Source: Flavobacteriales bacterium UBA1993
GTDB taxonomy: Bacteria; Bacteroidota; Bacteroidia; Flavobacteriales_G; Salibacteraceae
NCBI GenBank assembly: GCA_002336485.1
Contig: DDCZ01000060.1
Span: 1 to 64,000, forward strand
DNA length: 64,000 bases
Direction of reading: 5' to 3'
A program made the translations under genes and the position numbers. A model generated the notes under the pieces. That model made no database searches, was not told the DNA's origin, and saw only the letters and a list, made by a program, of their open reading frames with translations. Below, in pieces: positions 14,810 through 24,550 of the stretch. Every line of letters begins with the position of its first letter. The stretch's first letter is position 1.

Positions 14810-17800
14810 ATGAGAAGAATTCATTTTTTCCTTTTTACACTGCTATTGATTTCCTCTCAATCTGTTGCTCAGGGTTTTATCGAAAACCAAGGTCAATGGG
14901 ATGGGCCTTTCCATCATAAAATTGACGTACATGGCGGAGCGGCATTTTTAGAAAACCAGGGTATTGCATTTCATTTAGTCGATCGAAGTGGGATTTTTGG
15001 TCCGCACGGTGAGATGGATTCAACTTTAGCGGATAATATTGAGCATCACCACGCCTTTAGATTTGAGTTTCTTGGAAGTAATCCACTCCCTTCAATTAGC
15101 GGAGAGCTTCCTTATGACCATCACCTAAATTTCTTTATTGGCTCAGACCAAAATCGGTGGAAACCTAATGTTAAACCAACACGGCAGGTGTTTTATGAAA
15201 AAGTTTATCAGGGCATTGATCTTCGCGTAAAAGAATACGGCAGCCATATTAAGTATGAGTTCATTTCGAAACCGTCTGCCGACTTCCGGGACATTCGGAT
15301 AAAGATTACTGGAGCAGATGACGTTCACCTTGACCGAGATGGCAATCTGATCATTGCGACAAGCGTAGGAGATCTGAAGGAGTTAAAACCTAAAGTTTTC
15401 CAAACTCGCGGAAAGAAAACCTGGGAAGTATCTGCTGCATTTGTATTGAGTCACAATACGGTTTCATATCAAATCTGGGGGCACGACACCACGCTCCCAC
15501 TCTTGATAGATCCAGAGTTAATCTTCTCTTCATTTTCAGGTTCAACATCAGACAACTGGGGTTATACTGCCACTCCTGATAAAGCGGGAAACCTATATGC
15601 AGGTAGCGGATCAATGGATGATGGCTATCCTACAACAACTGGAGCCTATGACGTGAGCTTCAACGGCCCCGTGGCGGGAACTCCTGCAGACGTGAGTATT
15701 AGTAAATTCAGTAGCGATGGAACATCCCTTGTTTACTCAACTTATTTGGGCGGAGCAGGACGAGAAGTACCTCACAGCATGATCGTTGACGCGTCTAACA
15801 ACCTATACATTTTTGGCACAACAAGTTCGAATGACTTCCCAACAACCACCGGCGCGGCAGACAGAACCTTTAATGGCGGTCCTGATGAAAGTGGCGTTTC
15901 GTTTGGAGTGCCATACACCGATGGTGCAGACATGTTTGTCACCAAGCTAAACTCCTCGGGAAATGCGCTAATCGGCAGCACCTATCTAGGTGGAAGTGGA
16001 ACCGACGGCCTAAACATTAGCAATGCTACCGCATATAATTACGCCGACGAAGCGCGGGGCGAAATCAACCTTGACAATAATGGAAATATCATAGTTGTAT
16101 CGGCTACTACCAGCGACGACTTCCCTGGTACATCGAACGCCTTCCAACCAAACCTAAGCGGAAGCACCCAAGACGGAGTGATTTCTAAGTTAAACAGCAA
16201 TCTAACCTCAGTTACTTGGAGTAGTTACCTTGGAAACTCTGGTTCGGATGCATGTTACGGAGTCGCTATTGCCTCGAACAACTCATTATACGTTTGCGGC
16301 GGCACAAATTCAAGTCAATTCCCAACACACAATGGGGCTTTCCAAGAAAATTACAATTCCGGAAGAGCAGATGGATTCTTAACCCACATCAACGCCGCCG
16401 GCACCAGCATTTTGCATTCTACTTTTTTTGGGTCCACCTCTTATGATCAAATGTATTTGGTGCAAGTAGACCGAGACGATCACCCGCATGTATTCGGACA
16501 AACTGAAAATGCTGGAAATCACTTCATTTTTGGAGCGGCCTTTAATGATGTTGGTGGAGGGCAAGTTTTAGCGCACTTCAGACCAGACCTTGAGTCGCTA
16601 GTTTGGTCTACTCAATTTGGCAGCACCTCTGGCAGACCAAACATATCTCCTACTTCATTTCTAGTTGACGTTTGCAACTCAGTGTATTTAGCTGGTTGGG
16701 GAGGTTCAACACAACAGTTTGGCAATAACAACGCCTCTGACGTAGGTGGCTTACCGGTCACAGGCAATGCTATCAAGTCCACACCCGATGCTTCTGAATC
16801 TGAGTTCTACCTCTGCGTTCTTGACGCTGATGCAAACACCCAATCCTACGGTTCGTTCTTCGGTGGCGATCAATCTGGACAGAATGGCGGTGAACATGTT
16901 GATGGCGGGACGAGTAGATTCGATCGATCGGGGAAAATCTACCAAGCCGTATGTGCTGGATGTGGAGGCAGTAGTGACTTCCCTGTAGAACCTGACCCAG
17001 GCGCATGGTCCACCACAAACCAGAGCAATAATTGTAATCTCGGCGTTTTTAAAATAGACTTTGAGCTACCAATCATTTTGGCGGATTTTCATGCGCCGTC
17101 CTTCGGATGCGCCCCATTTACCGTGAACTTCAACAATCAAAGTGTGGTTCAAAATGCGACGACCTTCTTTTGGGACTTTGGTAACGGCAACGTTTCTACT
17201 ACAGCAAACCCTTCCCAGACCTACTCGCAGGCGGGTGATTACATTGTGCGCTTAATCGTATCTGATCCAAATAGCTGCAACCTCCACGACACACTCGAAC
17301 ATCTAATTACGATCAAACGGGATACAAGCTATACCATTGGTCAATTAGACACATGCATCCGTACACCGATTGAGATTGGACCTAACGTAGATGATTTTGG
17401 CAACTTAAGCAGCGCTAACATCAGCTGGATTCCAGGACAATTCTTGAGTGACCCAAATATTCTGAATCCGATAGCCACAGTTGGAAGTAACACCACCTTT
17501 GTGCTCACAATCGATTATGGAGGATGCTCCGAGCGTATTACTCAGCTTGTTGAGGTCGATAACTTTGATGTTGAGACATCCAACGACACGATAGTTTGCA
17601 GCACCTTCCCTCCTTTTCCAATTAGCGGAAGCGCACCTGGGTTAAGTGCGACTTACGAATGGAGTAGAAATGGAGACTTCAATCCTGTTTTATCGACGGA
17701 TTCGTTTTTCATTGTCAAGGACATTACTGACCCAATTACCTCCTTCTATTTCAAAGCAACAAAACCAAATGGTTGCGCTATAATTGATACGATTCAAGTC

Positions 17801-18622
17801 ACCGTCAGCGACTGGGACATCAATCTCACCAACGACACGGCCGTGTGCCAGGACGAGGATGCCATTATTAGAGCCATCAGTCAGAACCCGAATAACACAT
17901 TTCATTACTTCTGGACGCTCGAGCCCTATTCTTCAGATCCAGATCAAGAATTGATTACGGACACGATGGACAACTTTATTCTGATTAATCAGAGCGAACC
18001 CACTACATACTATTTGTATGCAAAGAGCAGTGTTGTTGAAGGCTGTCATGCTCGAGACTCTGTGCGGATAAATGTATCGGTGCTTAGTCAGAACTTGGTG
18101 ACCGCAGAAGCGAGTCAATCGACCTTCTATTTAGGTGAAAAAGTTCAGCTTACCGGATCTCCCGGGGATGGATTCTTTCATTATTGGACACCCGGTAGAT
18201 ATTTGACAGATAGCACATCCTCTACCCCAATTGCTCAGGCAAAGGAAGAAATGACCTATGTATACACTGCCACAGACAAAGACATTCCGGAGTGCTCGTT
18301 TAAGGATACGGTGACAATAACCCCCTATGAGATTCTTTGTGGCGAACCCGAGGTGTTTTTTCCAACGGCATTTTCTCCTGATGGCGATGGAATCAACGAT
18401 ATTGTGAAAATTCACGGTAGCAATATTGAAACCGTCGAGCTGGCAATCTACGATCGGTGGGGAAAATTGATGTTTGAAACAAACGACAAAAACGAATCGT
18501 GGGATGGAACATTTGATGGAAACAATGCAAACCCTGGGGTCTATGTTTTTTACTACGACCTGCGTTGTATAGATAATCAACGCGTTTTTCGAAAGGGAAA
18601 CATAACGCTGATGTCTAGATGA
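14810..18622 (+). CDS. Giant secreted protein: DUF7948, SBBP-type repeats, PKD, T9SS type B C-terminal domain
   Basis: A 1270-residue exported protein. The signal peptide ends at SVAQ (residue 21). Residues 22-235 begin FIENQGQWDGPF, the start of the DUF7948 domain. About 240-650 contains repeated SBBP-like beta-propeller units (FSSDGTSLVYSTYLGG, LNSSGNALIGSTYLGG, LNSNLTSVTWSSYLGN). A PKD domain (ATTFFWDFGNGNVSTTANPS) lies near 760-840, then Ig-like regions. The last 90 residues (FFPTAFSPDGDGIND... YDRWGKLMFE... WDGTFDG) are the gliding-motility-associated type B CTD, which directs export through T9SS and attachment to the cell surface. The gene overlaps the PorP/SprF gene by 4 nt, so the two are coexpressed. 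Probably a cell-surface adhesin or gliding-related protein; ligand unknown. Confidence 0.92.
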   Translation: MRRIHFFLFTLLLISSQSVAQGFIENQGQWDGPFHHKIDVHGGAAFLENQGIAFHLVDRSGIFGPHGEMDSTLADNIEHHHAFRFEFLGSNPLPSISGELPYDHHLNFFIGSDQNRWKPNVKPTRQVFYEKVYQGIDLRVKEYGSHIKYEFISKPSADFRDIRIKITGADDVHLDRDGNLIIATSVGDLKELKPKVFQTRGKKTWEVSAAFVLSHNTVSYQIWGHDTTLPLLIDPELIFSSFSGSTSDNWGYTATPDKAGNLYAGSGSMDDGYPTTTGAYDVSFNGPVAGTPADVSISKFSSDGTSLVYSTYLGGAGREVPHSMIVDASNNLYIFGTTSSNDFPTTTGAADRTFNGGPDESGVSFGVPYTDGADMFVTKLNSSGNALIGSTYLGGSGTDGLNISNATAYNYADEARGEINLDNNGNIIVVSATTSDDFPGTSNAFQPNLSGSTQDGVISKLNSNLTSVTWSSYLGNSGSDACYGVAIASNNSLYVCGGTNSSQFPTHNGAFQENYNSGRADGFLTHINAAGTSILHSTFFGSTSYDQMYLVQVDRDDHPHVFGQTENAGNHFIFGAAFNDVGGGQVLAHFRPDLESLVWSTQFGSTSGRPNISPTSFLVDVCNSVYLAGWGGSTQQFGNNNASDVGGLPVTGNAIKSTPDASESEFYLCVLDADANTQSYGSFFGGDQSGQNGGEHVDGGTSRFDRSGKIYQAVCAGCGGSSDFPVEPDPGAWSTTNQSNNCNLGVFKIDFELPIILADFHAPSFGCAPFTVNFNNQSVVQNATTFFWDFGNGNVSTTANPSQTYSQAGDYIVRLIVSDPNSCNLHDTLEHLITIKRDTSYTIGQLDTCIRTPIEIGPNVDDFGNLSSANISWIPGQFLSDPNILNPIATVGSNTTFVLTIDYGGCSERITQLVEVDNFDVETSNDTIVCSTFPPFPISGSAPGLSATYEWSRNGDFNPVLSTDSFFIVKDITDPITSFYFKATKPNGCAIIDTIQVTVSDWDINLTNDTAVCQDEDAIIRAISQNPNNTFHYFWTLEPYSSDPDQELITDTMDNFILINQSEPTTYYLYAKSSVVEGCHARDSVRINVSVLSQNLVTAEASQSTFYLGEKVQLTGSPGDGFFHYWTPGRYLTDSTSSTPIAQAKEEMTYVYTATDKDIPECSFKDTVTITPYEILCGEPEVFFPTAFSPDGDGINDIVKIHGSNIETVELAIYDRWGKLMFETNDKNESWDGTFDGNNANPGVYVFYYDLRCIDNQRVFRKGNITLMSR

Positions 18623-19641
18623 TGCGATATGGTGTCATATTGATTTTTGGGCTACTGATGTTCTGCTCTAGCCCTACGAAAGGACAAGACATTCACTTCA
18701 GCGAATTTTTCGCCACGCCGTTATTTACAAATCCTGCATTCGCCGGACACTTTGATGGAACGTATCGATTCACAGGAATTGTGCGTCGACAATGGTCATC
18801 TGTAAGCCCACAGCCGTTTCAAACTTTTGGTGGCGGCGTGGATGTGCACAAACCATTCAATATGAAACGGGCTGGAATTGGGTTGCGCCTCAGCCACGAC
18901 TATGCCGGCTTGAGTAGCTGGACAAATACGTCCATCGCGGTCCCACTCTCCTTGAAATTCAGACTTGGCTCTGCTCAGAACACGACCTTAACCTTTGGCG
19001 TTCAACCGGAGTTTTTTCAAATCAGCGTTGATTATTCCAAGTTGTCCTTTGGCGATCAGTTTATATCTGGTCGATATATGCCTGAAGTGCCTACACAACA
19101 GCCGTTTCACGGTCAAACTTCAAACAAGATTAACTTCAGTGGTGGATTATACATTGAAAAACGCGCAAGTGAGCGAAAACGCATTGGCGCAGGCTTTTCC
19201 GTTTTTAATTTGACCGAACCAGATGCAGGGATGAGTCCAGGTTCAGAATCTAGGTTGCCACGCAGAATGAACTGGCATGTGTTCAGTGCATTTCAGCTGG
19301 GCTCTTCCAACTTCGACCTCATGCCTGCAGGTCAGTATCAATTTCAAGGTGAGCATGATGAATTGTTGATTGGAACGGCATTTCGATATCATCTTTCAAC
19401 AGAAGCATTGAATAAACGCAGCGTACAGATTGGAATGTGGGGTCGAACAAGGGAAGCTGCATACCTATCTGTTGGGTTCACCAAAAACAACTTGTTTATG
19501 GGAGCGAGTTATGACTTCAACCTGAACGGATTGCGTGTTGCGAGCGAATACTTGGGAGGATGGGAATGGAGTATTATCTACACCATATCAACGGTACGCG
19601 AGAAAACAAAGCGTCAACGACAATGCCCCGATTTCATATAG
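18619..19641 (+). CDS. PorP/SprF family type IX secretion membrane protein
   Basis: A 340-residue outer-membrane beta-barrel of the PorP/SprF family. The signal peptide ends before QDIHFSEFFATPLFTNPAFAG, the family's diagnostic N-terminus. RRQWSSVSPQPFQTFGGGVD, the segment YAGLSSWTNTS and strand-turn-strand patterns follow. SprF-type proteins are required for surface localisation of a specific type-B-CTD partner such as SprB. Overlap with the upstream type-B-CTD gene (ATGA) strongly suggests that this is its dedicated partner. Confidence 0.92.
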   Translation: MMRYGVILIFGLLMFCSSPTKGQDIHFSEFFATPLFTNPAFAGHFDGTYRFTGIVRRQWSSVSPQPFQTFGGGVDVHKPFNMKRAGIGLRLSHDYAGLSSWTNTSIAVPLSLKFRLGSAQNTTLTFGVQPEFFQISVDYSKLSFGDQFISGRYMPEVPTQQPFHGQTSNKINFSGGLYIEKRASERKRIGAGFSVFNLTEPDAGMSPGSESRLPRRMNWHVFSAFQLGSSNFDLMPAGQYQFQGEHDELLIGTAFRYHLSTEALNKRSVQIGMWGRTREAAYLSVGFTKNNLFMGASYDFNLNGLRVASEYLGGWEWSIIYTISTVREKTKRQRQCPDFI

Positions 19642-19642
19642 C

Positions 19643-21652
19643 GTGAAGTATGTTTTTTGCCTCATATCGCTACTTTTTGTCGGCCAGCTTTTCGCCCAAA
19701 GCCCAGAGCAATATATTGCTCGCGGCGACAAGGAGTTGTATGATGGATTCCCAGAATCGGCTTTGTTTTATTACAAGCTAGCCCTGCATCTAGACACCCA
19801 CTTTGTCGAGGCTAATTTCAAAACTGGAGAGGCGTATCGCGCTCAACGAAATTATAGACGAGCCGCTAAATTTTATAGCGCGACGGCAGACCTTGACGAC
19901 CAAGACGAATTCCCAGAGGCGCTTTACTGGCTTGGGTTGATGCAAAAACAACAAGGCAAGTACAAGGAAGCGAAACGGAGCTTTCAGGCATTTCTCGCAG
20001 TATATCGACTTCGAGATGAATTTTATCGTGGCGCCCGAGACGAAGAAATAAGCTGCGATTGGGCCATTGATCATGAAAGCGACGAACCCGTGTTCAAGGT
20101 CTTAGATCCCGACACCGGTTTGAACACGATCCACTCAGAAATGAGTCCGTTTTTGGTAGACTCAAATACCTTGTATTTCGCAACGATGCGTTATGAAAGT
20201 GACGTGGTGAAAAAGAGCAAACCCGTTTACGTGGAAATGAAGAAGGCAGTCAAGGATTCGAATGCGTGGAGCTTGGTTGATCTAGACCTGCCTATTTCCG
20301 ATAAGGAATCGCACGTAGCAAATGGCAGTTTCAGTGCAGACTCCACGCGGTTTTATTTTTCAAAATGTGCAGATGCCTCGAGCTGTAGTATTTATAAAAT
20401 TGAGAAGTCGGGTGATTTATGGTCTGAACCCACAAAACTTGGCAGCCCAGTAAACGATGGCAGTGGATCAAACACCCAACCGATGATCGCTTCTTTTGGG
20501 GAGAAGGAATATCTGTATTTCGCATCGGATAGGCCCAGCGGAAAGGGCGGATATGACATTTGGTATGTCGAGGTCAAGAATGGAGAGATATTACCGAGAA
20601 TTCGAAATATGGGCACTCGGATCAACACGAAGGGGAATGAGATCACGCCTTGGTTTGATACCAGAGACACTATGTTCTACTTCAGTTCGAACAGACAAAG
20701 CGGCTTTGGAGGCTACGATATTTTTAAGAGCAAAGGAGAGCCCGGAAAGTTGAATCTTGTCGAAAATGCTGGGACTGACTTAAACGGACCTGCTGATGAT
20801 TACTACTTCACATTCAATTCCTTAGATAGTTTGGGATACTTCGCGTCCAACCGCATCTCGGGCACGCGAACATCAGGTAACGAGACGTGCTGCAATGATC
20901 TTTACAAGGTCCAACTTGTTCCAATCATAGACTCACTTCCACCTCCAGTTGACAGTGCAGACAGCGCACAGATAGACACACTCTTGGCTGGCTTAGATAG
21001 CAGTTCTGTGAGCGTCTACGACAAAGACACATTTGTGATTCCCGAGACGATCGAAGATGTTCAGGATCTTTTACCAATAAGTCTGTACTTCCATAACGAC
21101 AGGCCCGATCCGCGAACGATGGCCACAACTACTCAATTGACATATGCTGAAACTGTTGATGAATACCTCTCGCTCCAGGCAGAATACCTCAACGAGATTT
21201 CGAAGAGCGATTTAGTGGACTCGCTAAAAAACCCAATGTATGATCAAACCAAACGGTTCTTTGCAACGGATCTCACGGGTAGCCTTGATCGCATTAACGC
21301 GGCATTGAATGTACTCTTGAACGAACTCGAATCGGGCGCCGAATTGACCATTGCTGTAAAGGGATATGCGAGCCCTTTGGCCAATAGCGATTACAACCTG
21401 AACCTAACTTATCGTAGAATTGATGCGATGGAAAATTTCATACGAGCCTATTCAGGTGGTGGATTTGTGCCATACCTCGAGAACAACGCTGACAATGGAG
21501 GAAGGCTCACAATTGAGAAAATCCCATACGGGGAATCAAAAGCGAAAAATGATATTTCCGATTCTGGAAACGACAGACTCCGGGCCATCTATAGTCCATC
21601 TGCGGCGCAAGAGCGGCGCATCGAAATATTGAGAGTCGAATCGGACAAATAG
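19643..21652 (+). CDS. TPR / PD40 beta-propeller / OmpA-like periplasmic protein
   Basis: A 669-residue protein. I chose GTG 19643, directly after the upstream stop, because the signal peptide VKYVFCLISLLFVGQLFAQ starts there; the longer frame from 19535 lies inside the PorP gene. TPR units occupy about 20-115, a WD40-like PD40 propeller about 145-420 (YFASDRPSGKGGYDIWYVEV, YFSSNRQSGFGGYDIFKSKG), a Pro/Asp linker follows, and the end is OmpA-like (IAVKGYASPLANSDYNLN...RRIDAM...AQERRIEIL), the peptidoglycan-binding fold. The architecture resembles PorE/SprE-type T9SS proteins without the carboxypeptidase-like domain. It probably anchors the neighbouring PorP/surface-protein complex to peptidoglycan. 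Confidence 0.85.
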   Translation: MKYVFCLISLLFVGQLFAQSPEQYIARGDKELYDGFPESALFYYKLALHLDTHFVEANFKTGEAYRAQRNYRRAAKFYSATADLDDQDEFPEALYWLGLMQKQQGKYKEAKRSFQAFLAVYRLRDEFYRGARDEEISCDWAIDHESDEPVFKVLDPDTGLNTIHSEMSPFLVDSNTLYFATMRYESDVVKKSKPVYVEMKKAVKDSNAWSLVDLDLPISDKESHVANGSFSADSTRFYFSKCADASSCSIYKIEKSGDLWSEPTKLGSPVNDGSGSNTQPMIASFGEKEYLYFASDRPSGKGGYDIWYVEVKNGEILPRIRNMGTRINTKGNEITPWFDTRDTMFYFSSNRQSGFGGYDIFKSKGEPGKLNLVENAGTDLNGPADDYYFTFNSLDSLGYFASNRISGTRTSGNETCCNDLYKVQLVPIIDSLPPPVDSADSAQIDTLLAGLDSSSVSVYDKDTFVIPETIEDVQDLLPISLYFHNDRPDPRTMATTTQLTYAETVDEYLSLQAEYLNEISKSDLVDSLKNPMYDQTKRFFATDLTGSLDRINAALNVLLNELESGAELTIAVKGYASPLANSDYNLNLTYRRIDAMENFIRAYSGGGFVPYLENNADNGGRLTIEKIPYGESKAKNDISDSGNDRLRAIYSPSAAQERRIEILRVESDK

Positions 21653-21763
21653 AACTCGACGCAAAACACTTTATCCAAGAGGAGCACCCCGAAAAACTTA
21701 GTTCCATGATTTCGGAATTTGTCAAAAGATTAAGCCTCATCTTTGGCGAGCAAAATTTGACTA

Positions 21764-22918
21764 TTGAAATTAATCGCTAAAACCCTTTTCGGGCTTGAAA
21801 CTTTACTAGAACAGGAGCTTAAAGAACTAGGCGCATCTAAAATTAATGTCCTGAACAGGGCCATTGAGTTTGAGAGCGATCTTGAAACGTTGTACAGAAT
21901 AGCTATAGAGTCGCGTGTTGCATTGAGAGTCCTCCTACCATTTGCTAATTATAAAGCACGAGGTGAAGATGATTTTTACAAAAAAGCACAACGCATTGAT
22001 TGGTCTCAATACCTCACAAATGATAAAACCTTTGCCATTAACAGTACGACGCATGGCGAACAGTTTACGCACTCTCAATACGCTGGCCTAAAGCTAAAAG
22101 ATGCCATTGTTGATCAATTTCGGGAAAAGACGGGCGCTCGGCCTTCCGTAAACACTTCTTCGCCAGACGTTCTGATCAACTTGCACATTTCAAACATCGA
22201 AGTCTCTATTTCACTAGACGCCACGGGCGAACCGCTGAATAAACGAGGCTATAGGATGGAGACGAATGAAGCACCAATCAATGAAATTTTGGCTGCGGCT
22301 ATGATTCAACTTTCAGGTTGGGATGGCATTACTCCCTTCCTTGATCCGATGACGGGTTCCGGCACCATTGCCATCGAGGCAGCCATGAAAGCACGCAATA
22401 TTGCTCCTGGTCTCAACAGAACGTTCGCATTTCAAAAATGGTCTGATTATGATCCTCAGCTTTTTGAAAAAGTAAAGGCAGAGGCTCAAGCTAAAGTCAC
22501 GACTTCAGATGTAGAGATTGTCGCCAGAGATTTCAATATGGGCTGCTTGGGTATCGCCCGAAGAAATGCCGTTAGAGCTGGAGTTGAAGACATGATCATT
22601 TTTGATTGCGTCGATTTCATGAAGTCGGATCCGATCGCAGATTCAGCAATGATCATCATGAACCCACCTTATGGAGAACGATTAGACGAGAAGATTGACC
22701 TCGGCCAATTGTATCATGATATTGGTTTTCGCCTAAAACACTCATACCCAACGCACAAAGTTTGGGTGATCACATCCAATTTAGACGCGATGAAACGGCT
22801 AGGACTAAAGCCTGACACAAGAGTGAAGCTTTACAATGGTTCCTTGGAATGTCGATTTAATGAATATACCCTCTTCAAAGGAAAGCGCATCGATCAGCTT
22901 AAAAATGCGGAGAATTAG
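21764..22918 (+). CDS. THUMP-domain class I RNA methyltransferase (RlmL N-terminal-like)
   Basis: A 384-residue SAM-dependent RNA methyltransferase. An N-terminal ferredoxin-like/THUMP region (LFGLETLLEQELKELGA ... INSTTHGEQFTHSQYAGLKLKDAIVDQFRE) is followed by the Rossmann catalytic domain with the SAM motif FLDPMTGSGTIAIEAA and the catalytic NPPYGERL. This is the pattern of N2-guanine methyltransferases such as RlmL, which methylates 23S rRNA G2445. The second RlmK half of the fused E. coli enzyme is absent, as usual in Bacteroidota. The start is TTG at 21764 (TTG AAA TTA ATC); no suitable ATG is near. Confidence 0.9.
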   Translation: MKLIAKTLFGLETLLEQELKELGASKINVLNRAIEFESDLETLYRIAIESRVALRVLLPFANYKARGEDDFYKKAQRIDWSQYLTNDKTFAINSTTHGEQFTHSQYAGLKLKDAIVDQFREKTGARPSVNTSSPDVLINLHISNIEVSISLDATGEPLNKRGYRMETNEAPINEILAAAMIQLSGWDGITPFLDPMTGSGTIAIEAAMKARNIAPGLNRTFAFQKWSDYDPQLFEKVKAEAQAKVTTSDVEIVARDFNMGCLGIARRNAVRAGVEDMIIFDCVDFMKSDPIADSAMIIMNPPYGERLDEKIDLGQLYHDIGFRLKHSYPTHKVWVITSNLDAMKRLGLKPDTRVKLYNGSLECRFNEYTLFKGKRIDQLKNAEN

Positions 22919-22960
22919 TCCATCGAGATAACAATTTTCAGAAGAGACCGTTGAAATTCA

Positions 22961-23470
22961 ATGCGCCCTTTGAAACTCATAAAACGTACCCTTCTTATTT
23001 CCATTTTAGTGTGGGCAATTTTCCCGCAGAACCTGCATATGCCAGTTGAAAACGCGGATTCATCTAGCTATAATCAGGCTTCGTTTTGGTATTACCCATG
23101 GGGGAAATCAGTCACACATAAGGGAGTAGACATTTTTGCGGCGAAAGGAACAACCATTCGTTCTTCAGTACCGGGCATGGTTGTTTACACTGGCCTGCTT
23201 CCAAACGGTGGTAATGTAGCCTTGGTGATCGGACCAAGGTGGCGCCTTCATTATTATGCTCATTTGAATACAACTTCCGTCGAGCCACTTCAATTTGTTT
23301 CAAATCAGAGCGTGATCGGTACTGTAGGCGACAGCGGTAACGCAAAGGGAAAACCAGCGCACCTGCACTACTCTATCCTTACGTTAATTCCGTATCCATG
23401 GCGCATTGATGGCGACAGACAAGGATGGAAGAAAATGTTCTATTTAAACCCGATTGATTACTTCGACTAG
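22961..23470 (+). CDS. M23-family metallopeptidase (LytM-like)
   Basis: A 169-residue zinc endopeptidase acting on peptidoglycan cross-links. An N-terminal membrane or signal segment (LIKRTLLISILVWAIF) is followed by one peptidase domain with all zinc and catalytic residues: H53 and D57 (HKGVDIF), H101 (YYAHL), H134 and H136 (HLHYS). It is short for the family with no extra binding domain, so it may be periplasmic and membrane anchored. The start is ATG 22961. Its stop overlaps the convergent moxR stop by 4 nt (CTAG). Confidence 0.92.
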   Translation: MRPLKLIKRTLLISILVWAIFPQNLHMPVENADSSSYNQASFWYYPWGKSVTHKGVDIFAAKGTTIRSSVPGMVVYTGLLPNGGNVALVIGPRWRLHYYAHLNTTSVEPLQFVSNQSVIGTVGDSGNAKGKPAHLHYSILTLIPYPWRIDGDRQGWKKMFYLNPIDYFD

Positions 23471-24450
23471 GCGCTTGCAGCGGCCTGCATCAACTCTTCA
23501 ATGATTTTTTCACTGGTAATTCCATCGGCCTCGGCTTTGTAATTTCTTACGATGCGGTGACGCAAAACATTCGTGGCAACCGCCTGCACATCTTCTCTAT
23601 CTGGTGTATACTTTCCATTCATCAAGGCGTGGCACTTGGCTCCTATAACCAAGTATTGGCTTGCTCTTGGTCCAGCACCCCAATTGATAAAATCATTGGT
23701 AATGCTTGGGGCAAACTTATGTCCCGGTCGGGTCGCGTTTGCCAACTTCACAGCATAATCAATAACGCCATCCGGCACGGGGACTTGGCGCACTAAATTT
23801 TGGAAAAATAATATCTCATCGGAGGCCATAATGCTCTTTACAGAAGCACTCTTATTTGAGGTTGTAGACTTAACTATGCTCACCTCTTCTTCAAAGGATG
23901 GATAGTCAACCCAAACATTAAACATAAAACGATCGAGTTGTGCTTCGGGCAATGGATAGGTTCCTTCCTGCTCGATTGGGTTTTGCGTTGCCAAAACGAA
24001 AAATGGAGCCTCTAGTGGGTAACGCTTGCCGGCAGCTGTGACAATTCGTTCTTGCATTGCTTCTAGCAGGGCGCTTTGTGTTTTTGGCGGTGTTCGGTTT
24101 ATTTCATCGGCAAGCACGATGTTGGCAAATACTGGTCCTTTCACGAATTTGAAGTTTCGCTGATCATCCAAAATCTCTGCTCCAACAATATCCGATGGCA
24201 TTAAATCGGGTGTAAACTGAATTCGACTGAATGAAAGACCAAGCGCCTCTGAAATTGTGTTTACCAATAGTGTTTTCGCTAATCCAGGTACTCCTACCAG
24301 AAGGCAGTGGCCATTGCTGAAAATCGATGTTAGAACGGCATCAACAACAACGTCTTGACCAACAATAACCTTTGATATCTCCTTCTTTAAATCTCGAACG
24401 CGTACACCAAAATCATCCGCCGCCTCAACCTCATCTTTGTAGTCCTTCAT
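23467..24450 (-). CDS. MoxR-family AAA+ ATPase (stand-alone)
   Basis: A 327-residue AAA+ ATPase of the MoxR/AAA_3 type: Walker A GVPGLAKT, then IQFTPDLMPSDIVGAEI, Walker B IVLADEINRTPPKTQSALLEAMQE, sensor VLATQNPIEQEGTYPLPEAQLDRF, and the lid domain. MoxR proteins act as chaperones for VWA-domain proteins or metal-enzyme maturation. Unlike the second MoxR at 49.9 kb, this one has no DUF58 or VWA neighbours, so its client must be encoded elsewhere. ATG 24450 was chosen; the frame reaches 24489 but the first 13 residues are nonconserved. Confidence 0.92.
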   Translation of the reverse strand: MKDYKDEVEAADDFGVRVRDLKKEISKVIVGQDVVVDAVLTSIFSNGHCLLVGVPGLAKTLLVNTISEALGLSFSRIQFTPDLMPSDIVGAEILDDQRNFKFVKGPVFANIVLADEINRTPPKTQSALLEAMQERIVTAAGKRYPLEAPFFVLATQNPIEQEGTYPLPEAQLDRFMFNVWVDYPSFEEEVSIVKSTTSNKSASVKSIMASDEILFFQNLVRQVPVPDGVIDYAVKLANATRPGHKFAPSITNDFINWGAGPRASQYLVIGAKCHALMNGKYTPDREDVQAVATNVLRHRIVRNYKAEADGITSEKIIEELMQAAASA

Positions 24451-24550
24451 ATTGCTTCTCGTCAATTGACGGTAAAAATAACAAAGCACTCTTTTCAGTC
24501 TTTGCCATTAAGTTTTATTCTGTTTGATTTCGCGATTGTACATTAGTCGA

